From positions 59,107,048-59,171,047 of the forward strand of contig CM055311.2 of the NCBI GenBank assembly GCA_029255685.2: a stretch of 64,000 bases of DNA. The letters run 5' to 3'. The notes under the pieces were generated by a model, which was not told where the DNA came from, did no database searches, and was given only the letters and a program-made list of their open reading frames with translations. Shown here piece after piece: positions 57,789-64,000 of this stretch. The position numbers and the translations under genes are program-made. The stretch comes from Silene conica (Eukaryota; Streptophyta; Magnoliopsida; Caryophyllales; Caryophyllaceae). Within the stretch, counting starts at the first letter, position 1. Every line of letters begins with the position of its first letter.

Positions 57789-60700
57789 ATGTATACATCA
57801 GCTTCATCATCTGCATCGTCAACAACAGCGATGGAAAACGCGAAGATGATCAAGGGAGATATAGAAGAAGGAGAAGTGCTTTACCCTGGTTTAGGCTATG
57901 GCGAAAACCAACTTCGTTGGGGTTTCATTCGCAAAGTTTATGGCATTCTATCTGCTCAAGTCATCTTAACCACCCTCGTCTCTCTCGTCACTGTCCTTTA
58001 CACTCCAATTAATGATACCCTTCGCAACAATTCTGGCCTTCTCCTCTTTTTCGCCGTCTTGCCTTTCTTCTGTATGTTTCCGCCATCGCTTATTTTATTC
58101 TTTTGATTCTCTTGTGTCGGATGATTCAAGATTTATTGAAATATTTGCTTTGCTTTGCTTTGAGAGCGGATTATTCAATCAACTAGGTTAAAGTTTCATC
58201 GTGTCTCCTGATTCGTCTCCGTTTATGCCATGTTGGATTTAAGCTTTTATCATAGACACCAAATTACCTCACTAGTTAGTCAAACGTGATTAGTTAGCAA
58301 CCTGTCCGTGGTTGCATTAATTTAGAGGATCATCCTCAATCAGAGGCGTATCCAAGCTAGATCCCAAAAACTTAACAATTATTTCCAAAATATGAACTAA
58401 AATTTAAACACAACAAAGTCGTGAGGCTAACTTAGAACACAAAATTAAAAAGAATTGGTTCTAAATAATTCAATAAGTATAAATAAAATACTTTGTATAA
58501 GTAAGTATATAGTTCTTAAATGTGAAAGAAGTACATTTTATAATATAATCCAAATAATTTTAGTCCAATAAAGTGATATTAGAACTCATGACCAAATTAG
58601 TAGAAATTAAGTATTTAACCACTACAGTGACTACACCACCAAATATTTGATGAACCTTATCATTTCTAAATATTTTGGAACAAAGGCTGCGGCTGCACCC
58701 GTTAAAAACGCCACTGTCCTCAATTAGTTTACAGTCTGATAAGATAGATTTCTTTAGGCACAAATTCTCATTTATAACGGGTAGGCACAATTCTCATTTA
58801 TAACGGGTATATCCGTCGCAAGTTTGCGATGCATCAAATACTTTCCACGTGGGGTAGATGAGACGACAAAAGGAGAGTTCATAGGGAATATCAATCTATT
58901 TTTGTTTTATCTATTCACATGGATAATATTTGAACCGTCGCAAGCTTGCGACGGGTATTATACCCGTTGCAAGAGAGACTTGTTGTTCTTTAGGAGTGAA
59001 ATTCTGCGGTTATTCCAATGATTCTTACGGCAAGAATTGTGAATCATGTTTACGCTCTGGCGTTTTGGTACAGAATAAGTGTGTGCGTTTTTATCATGGA
59101 CTCTAGCCATTGAAATTTTTGGCTGCTAGATTACTATTTGATTCATTTACCCTTATGTTTCACTTCATGCTTTTACTCTTATTATATCCTAGTCAAAAGA
59201 ATCTTGATTTTGTTTGAGCTCCTCTTTTTGGCTATCTTGTAATTGTACATCTCTGGTTCGCATGTTTATTTAACTATTAGTGGTGAATGCTTATTAACTG
59301 ATACCAATTACCATGTTCTTTTGGTGCAGTGTTATGGCCTCTGTATATCTACCAGCAAAGGCATCCGCACAACTTAATATTCCTAGGATTATTCACAGCT
59401 TGCTTGAGTCTCACAGTTGGAGTGTCTTGTGCTAACACTGACGGTATGTTTGCAAATGCACATCTTTCTTTTTTGAAGGTGAACTTCAACCTAAACCCTC
59501 ACTATAGTCATGAGTAAACTTAAACCCAGGGATAATAGCCACTCTTCAAACGAGATCCAGAGTTCATCTCTTTAGTAAAACTAACACATTAGTGGCTTCA
59601 TCTCTGAGTATTTTCTGATTTCGATACACACTCTCAAGTAATATACCAGCAGCAGACTTGTATTTTAAGATGGTCTATTCAGCCTTATAGCTTGTTTGGA
59701 TGCATATTTAGGAGCGGATGTAAGGTAAGTTGGATTGCCAGAGTCGGGAGCCGGGAGAGAACAGGGGTAGGGGATGATGTTGTGAAGTTTTTCCTCTAAC
59801 TCTTCACCGACAGTGGACGGATTTTTAATTTAGCTATGGATATCTCACTTCTCTTTAGCCCAACTATCCAACAACACCAGCAAAAACAGAGTGTTAGTCC
59901 CAACATGGTTTGGGGTCCGCTAACATAAATAATCATCCGACTCCGTATGCAAACAAAATCAATTATCGTGCCCCTACCTTCCCTCCAAATCCCTTCATCG
60001 TAACAAGGGGTTAGTATACACTGGCATATCTTGCGGCAACAACCACCTATTCCCAAACGTTAGCCAAATAACAACACTCATAGAATAATGATGTCACTTT
60101 TTCATCATGTCACCAAAACAACTAAATGAGCAATGTATCAGCAGTACCGAAATAAACTACTGAAACATTTGTAAGAAAAGGCACAAAGGACAATATATAG
60201 AATACGAGGGGTGGGGCTCAAAGTTGTGATGTACTGTACACAGGAGCTCAATCCTTACAAGTTACAACTGGGCCAAGACTTCGTTAGTTGATACAACATT
60301 GTTATAGCTCCGATTGGATGTCTTCGGAACGCTACCCTTCGTGGAAGCCAGAAATGTCTATATACTGACATAGAGGACCTGCTTAGGATGAACCAAAAGC
60401 CGGCCACTTTTGTTCACGTTCCAAGTTTATTCACTTTTAAAGTAAGATTTAGTTATTTTCGATTCACTTTTGCACATTTGAATATTTGATTCATGCAGGA
60501 AAAATTGTGCTCGAGGCATTGATCTTAACTGCAGCAGTTGTCTGCTCACTCACGGGTTACACGTTTTGGGCTGCTAAGAAGGGAAAGGACTTCAGCTTTC
60601 TTGGGCCTATTTTGTTTGGTAGCCTTGTTGGCATCGTTGTCGCTGGACTCCTTCAGGTCAGATTTTTTTTCCCTTTGGCGAAGAACATTTTAATTGTGTA

Positions 60701-60950
60701 TGAGGTTTATAACCCAAAGCTGACTTTAAATAATATATTGCAGGCGTTCTTCCCACTAGGATCCACATCAGTTCTAATCTATGGTGGATTTAGTGCAATC
60801 GTATTCTCAGGCTACATTGTTTATGACACAGATAACCTCATCAAACGGTTCAGCTACGATGAGCATATCTGGGCATCAGTGACACTCTACCTGGATATCT
60901 TGAACCTCTTCCTGACCATCTTGCGTATGTTGAAGCAGGGGGACAATTAG
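57789..60950 (+). CDS. Bax inhibitor-1 family, LIFEGUARD (LFG)-type protein
   Basis: Four exons: 57789-58071, 59330-59443, 60499-60656 and 60744-60950. Introns are GT-AG and phases match, giving 253 residues. The start is the ATG at 57789 (MYTSASSS). A soluble N-terminus with LYPGLGYGENQLRWGFIRKVY is followed by about seven membrane spans, including VILTTLVSLVTVLY, LLLFFAVLPFF, LIFLGLFTACLSLTVG, LILTAAVVCSLTGYTFW and FLGPILFGSLVGIVVAGLLQ. The end is family-typical: YGGFSAIVFSGYIVYDTDNLI, YDEHIWASVTLYLDILNLFL and LRMLKQGDN. Members are ER/Golgi/plasma-membrane proteins that restrain cell death and affect Ca2+ handling. Intron 1 carries a MITE, intron 2 a SINE-like piece. No defects seen. Confidence 0.95.
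58747..58990. mobile_element. MITE in LFG intron 1
   Basis: Inverted GTCGCAAG/CTTGCGAC words near both ends (TATCCGTCGCAAGTTTGCGA and CCGTCGCAAGCTTGCGACGG), same family as 39790-39960. Target duplication not resolved. Left part of the intron (58380-58740) is otherwise plain. Confidence 0.55.
59860..60060 (-). mobile_element. SINE-like fragment in LFG intron 2
   Basis: Contains TTAGTCCCAACATGGTTTGGGGTC, decayed from the TTAGTCCCAAAATG...TTTGGGGTCGGC module common at plant SINE ends, followed by CATCCGACTCCGTATGC. A related stretch lies at 61905-62000. Boundaries not resolved; orientation uncertain. Confidence 0.45.
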
Positions 60951-61987
60951 TTTCTGTTTTCAGCTAAAGGCCTCTTATTATGATCACGTGCACATTAGTA
61001 ATGTATGTGCGACAGAATTCGTTAGTATAGTAGACATCGTTCACAACTGATGCAACATAATTTGGGGTGGGGGTGGGGGTGGGGGGGTTGACCCTTAGTA
61101 ATTAGTATTGTCTTTTCTTCTCATGTTCATGACTTCATGTAGTATTCTTGAACCCTTCTGTTATCATGGTGCATAGGAAGTATTCCACGAGAAGTATGAT
61201 CTGTTCTCGGTTCTCATCTGGTTTCAGATTATGATCTATTTTTTAATGCTCTAATTTGTATGCAGCAATTATATATGGATAATTGTCTAATTTCATAGTA
61301 TTATATTTCCTACTCCCTTTTTTCTCAGTTATTCTCACAATTAAAATACTTTTCACTAATGAATGAAAACATGAAGGACTTGTTGGGTCGGACAGAGTAT
61401 TTCATTATAAATCCAACACTTTTTCGGGTGGTGAAACAATTGAAAGAGATGGATGCTGACTTCATTTTTCTTGGAATGAGTTGGTATTGCACAAGGACGT
61501 AGTCTTGAATTGTGATAGATATGCTACGGAATACCCGTTTGAAACTTGTGTAAGAGGCTCGTGGGATGCAAAATGATAAATATTTAGGGAGATTGCTAAG
61601 TAGTCATTATAGGATAGTAGGAGTAATATGTATCATAAAAACACCATTTTTAAGTTTATTTTGTAATGCATCACAAGGTGATGTCTATAATGTATTTTGT
61701 ACTACATCACCTTCCAGATTGCTAAGTAGTCACTATAGGATGGATTACATGTATAAGAAAGACTCCTGGATCAAAATGAGCTTGAAAAGTAGCCATTTTC
61801 AAGATCACCTTGAACAAGGTTGAGACCAAGGTCTAGCTAACAGTCTAACACCGTAACAACACCATGATCAGAGAGTCAACAAGCCATTGTGTCTCTTCTC
61901 GGATGTTAACAACAACAACAACAACATCAGAGCCTTAGTCCCAAAATGTTTTGGGGTCGGCCGACATGAATCATCCTTTGGAACCGT
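60951..61987. other. Convergent intergenic region and LFG 3'UTR
   Basis: LFG 3'UTR with a G-run at 61063-61088. An open plus frame at 61566-61823 contains a duplicated segment of about 24 bp (61593 and 61719) and is judged non-coding. 61905-61987 is a SINE-like tail. Confidence 0.45.
61063..61088 (+). promoter_or_regulatory. G-quadruplex-prone run in LFG 3'UTR
   Basis: Four runs of four or more G separated by single T (GGGGTGGGGGTGGGGGTGGG and on). On the sense strand about 110 bp after the LFG stop, so it may form in the mRNA. Formation is inferred. Confidence 0.6.
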
Positions 61988-62000
61988 TTAAATCCGACTC
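61905..62000 (-). mobile_element. SINE-like tail next to the acyl-activating-enzyme stop codon
   Basis: (AAC)n followed by AGAGCCTTAGTCCCAAAATG and TTTGGGGTCGGC, the module common in plant SINE 3' regions. It runs toward TCCGACTCC, which also occurs in the copy at 59860-60060, and so may reach into the last codons of the neighbouring gene. Confidence 0.5.
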
Positions 62001-63774
62001 CTACTATGTATAGACAGTTGTTTCTTCATCTCATCTCTTAACACGCGCCTGAGCAACTTGTTCGAGGCATTCCTTGGAAGCTCTGAGACACAATTCACTA
62101 AGCTCACCTGCCATTCAATAGTAGGATAAGTCTGTTGGTATTAATAATAAATCCTCCCGCACAATCAACTAACTAAAAGCTCAACATTATGCACCTTAAA
62201 CAGAGGATTAAGGCTACGTTGAATGGCTTTCGAGAAGAGCACCCTCAGCTTTTCGGGGTCACTAGACGCTGCTTCCTTGAGAATCACATATATTATAAGC
62301 ATTTCAGGACCACCGTCGGGTGGTGTCACACCAATTGCTGCAGTCTCCACCACACCTTCATCTGCCTGATCGCAAACCCTCTCTATCTCAATGCTACTTG
62401 TCTGCAAAATATAAACAACTCTTCTAATATCACCGATTACAACATGCTCACATTGTTTTTCCTGAAGTCCAACCTTGACATGATAACAATAACCGTACCT
62501 TAATACCTCCAAGATTCATGGTATCATCAGCCCTTCCCAGTACAGTAAGATACCCTGCGGCACTTCTTTTTACTATATCTCCGTGTCTTCTTAGGGGCTG
62601 CACGTGTATACTGATATGTTCAGTTACATGATCTGTTACACTTTAACTATTCCTTTCCCAACTTCATCGCCTATAACATATAGGGTTAATTTGTAAATGA
62701 AAATATGCTATGCATTAAAAATGCTGGAACAGAGAATACCATTCCTTTGTACAGCGGCATTCCTTTAAAGTAAACCTCCTGATGATCTGCATTGAGTAAT
62801 CTGTCTGAAGCTCCCATAAGTAGTGGTAACAATGCCATTTCACCCTCACAGGCCTCATCCTCTGGCTGTAAAAAAACATATATGATAATTTTAAAGATAA
62901 GCCATTAATTCAGAACTCCAGATTTTGTTGAGTTATACAGGACGCATTATTAACCATAATGTAGTCTAGAAGTGCTTACATATGGATTTCTATGTTCATC
63001 AAGGATAACAAGTCCGGTTGTCATAGCTGAAGTACTGAATGATCCAAAGGCTTGGGGTTGCAGAAGACTACCCTGGACATAAGCTCCTGCTAGTTCTGTC
63101 CCACCGCAACATTCGATGATTGGTTTATAATAAGCCCTTGATGAAAGCCAAAGGTCATCATCCGTGTTGGAGGCCTCTCCACTGGAGGCAAACAATCTGT
63201 GCAGGTCCATGCTTAGACCGTTTAGGTTCTAGAGTCTAGACGTAGAAGTTGACCCTAGCAAACACAACACTTGAGCTTTCATATTACCTCAATTTTGTCC
63301 AATCTAGGCCATCCATGCAGTTGCTATTTTTCCAAGTTTTCACAAGGCTCGGTACCGTACCCAGGACAGTCACCCTTGCATCCTAAAATGAGTAACATTA
63401 ACGAAGTTCAGTGAGTTACATGATTACATCTGTGATACAGTACTTTGCAGTCACCACTTCACTTACCCTCCTATTCTTATTGGGTTATAGTTATACCCTG
63501 AATAAATTTGGAATAATATTAGTATCACAATTTGGAATTCCTAGAATCCGCACCTGAATAAATTTCCCAAAACCTCTTCCAAGAGGCGAACCATGATAAA
63601 GAGCAAGAGTCGCACCGGCCAAAAAGCAACCATAGAGAACCATTGGTCCCACCACCCATCCTAAATTTGTTGGCCAACACATTACATCTCCAACTTGAAT
63701 ATCCAAATGCGCCCATGAATCAGCGGCAGCTCGAATTGGAGAAAGTTGTGTCCATGGTACAGCCTTTGGTTCCC
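61988..63774 (-). CDS. Acyl-activating enzyme (AAE17/18-like), 3' part
   Basis: Seven exons in the window: 63774-63554, 63382-63288, 63196-62980, about 62865-62741, 62597-62499, 62401-62195 and 62107-61988. The 5' part is beyond the right edge. It is an ANL-superfamily adenylating enzyme: [15 protein letters not shown] (end of the AMP-binding P-loop motif), [53 protein letters not shown] (A8 hinge region), VVETAAIG and a C-terminal [18 protein letters not shown] with the conserved Lys. Such enzymes activate carboxylic acids with ATP and CoA; AAE17/18 act in peroxisomes. The protein ends SRI, similar to a PTS1 signal. One exon limit is uncertain by a base (phase demands 126 bp). Confidence 0.92.
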
Positions 63775-64000
63775 CTTGATCAAGTAAATTTTATGAAATT
63801 CACAGATTCAGCAGAACCCACTAAAACATGGGTCTTAAGACTCTTAGTTGCATAAAATAAAGTCAATAGAGGGGGAAGGAAGGTTGATATAGAAAGAAAT
63901 CAAGCACATCTCCCTGTAGTTCATACATGAATCAAAAGCATGTGCAGTATAAAGTTAAGATGATGTGGAAATGTGCCCTACTATAATACTACTATCTCAT
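63775..64000 (-). other. Intron of the acyl-activating-enzyme gene
   Basis: Upstream of the acceptor TTGATCAAG at 63775-63783 on the minus strand. No exon motif recognised up to the window edge. Confidence 0.6.

Noticed and set aside
61566..61823. 85-codon plus-strand frame between LFG and the acyl-activating enzyme
   Set aside because: It contains a duplicated 24-bp segment, has no recognisable domain and sits in a convergent 3' region; chance frame.

Overview
This is plant nuclear DNA, most likely from a eudicot with a TE-rich genome. The evidence is split genes with GT-AG introns, a long intron carrying an L1 insertion, and a dense mix of Ty1/copia and Ty3/Athila LTR elements, CACTA, hAT, Mutator-type and Stowaway-type DNA transposons, a Helitron and SINE-like pieces. 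The species cannot be fixed from the window. No rRNA, tRNA, organellar insert, CRISPR or bacterial operon is visible. Coordinates come from reading splice signals, TIRs and target-site duplications (TSDs) by eye. All family names come from recognised motifs, not searches.

Layout. 1-22,372 is a nested transposon stack. A minus-strand Ty1/copia element (5' LTR 21,426-22,372, gag-protease 17,821-19,465) is split by a minus-strand Athila-type Ty3 element. The Athila 5' LTR is 15,807-17,820 and its 3' LTR lies left of the window. The Athila was itself hit by a solo LTR (13,896-15,446), a hAT element (8,807-10,673, holding a 9-bp-TSD Mutator-type element), a 5.1-kb CACTA (3,524-8,621, carrying a captured SYLF-domain exon) and a hAT-like MITE (909-1,487). 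23,848-26,926 is a four-exon GT14 glucuronosyltransferase-like gene (minus). 27,781-31,360 is a truncated copia. 33,914-39,584 is a two-exon gene for a small probably plastid membrane protein; its 5.2-kb intron holds an L1 that lacks ORF2. 40,340-46,364 is a copia-like 3' LTR split by a 4-kb Helitron (with a nested Mutator-type element) and another Mutator-type element. 47,321-52,012 is a very young copia with identical LTRs and unusual TA...TA ends, but with coding lesions. 52,407-56,140 holds fragments of a CACTA, a chromovirus-like LTR, a copia LTR and a FAR1/MULE-like gene with a 33-bp minisatellite. 57,789-60,950 (plus) is a four-exon Bax-inhibitor-1/LIFEGUARD gene. 61,988-63,774 (minus) is the 3' half of an acyl-activating-enzyme gene that continues past the right edge.

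How the genes relate. The four host genes (GT14, small plastid membrane protein, LIFEGUARD, acyl-activating enzyme) belong to unrelated pathways: cell-wall glycans, plastid membrane, ER/Golgi stress and cell-death control, and peroxisomal or cytosolic acyl activation. Nothing suggests a cluster. The last two are convergent, about 1 kb apart. Most remaining sequence is explained by transposons. The points most worth a second look are the palindromic tags shared between the LTR and coding region of the Athila, the SYLF exon inside the CACTA, and the young but broken copia with non-canonical LTR ends.
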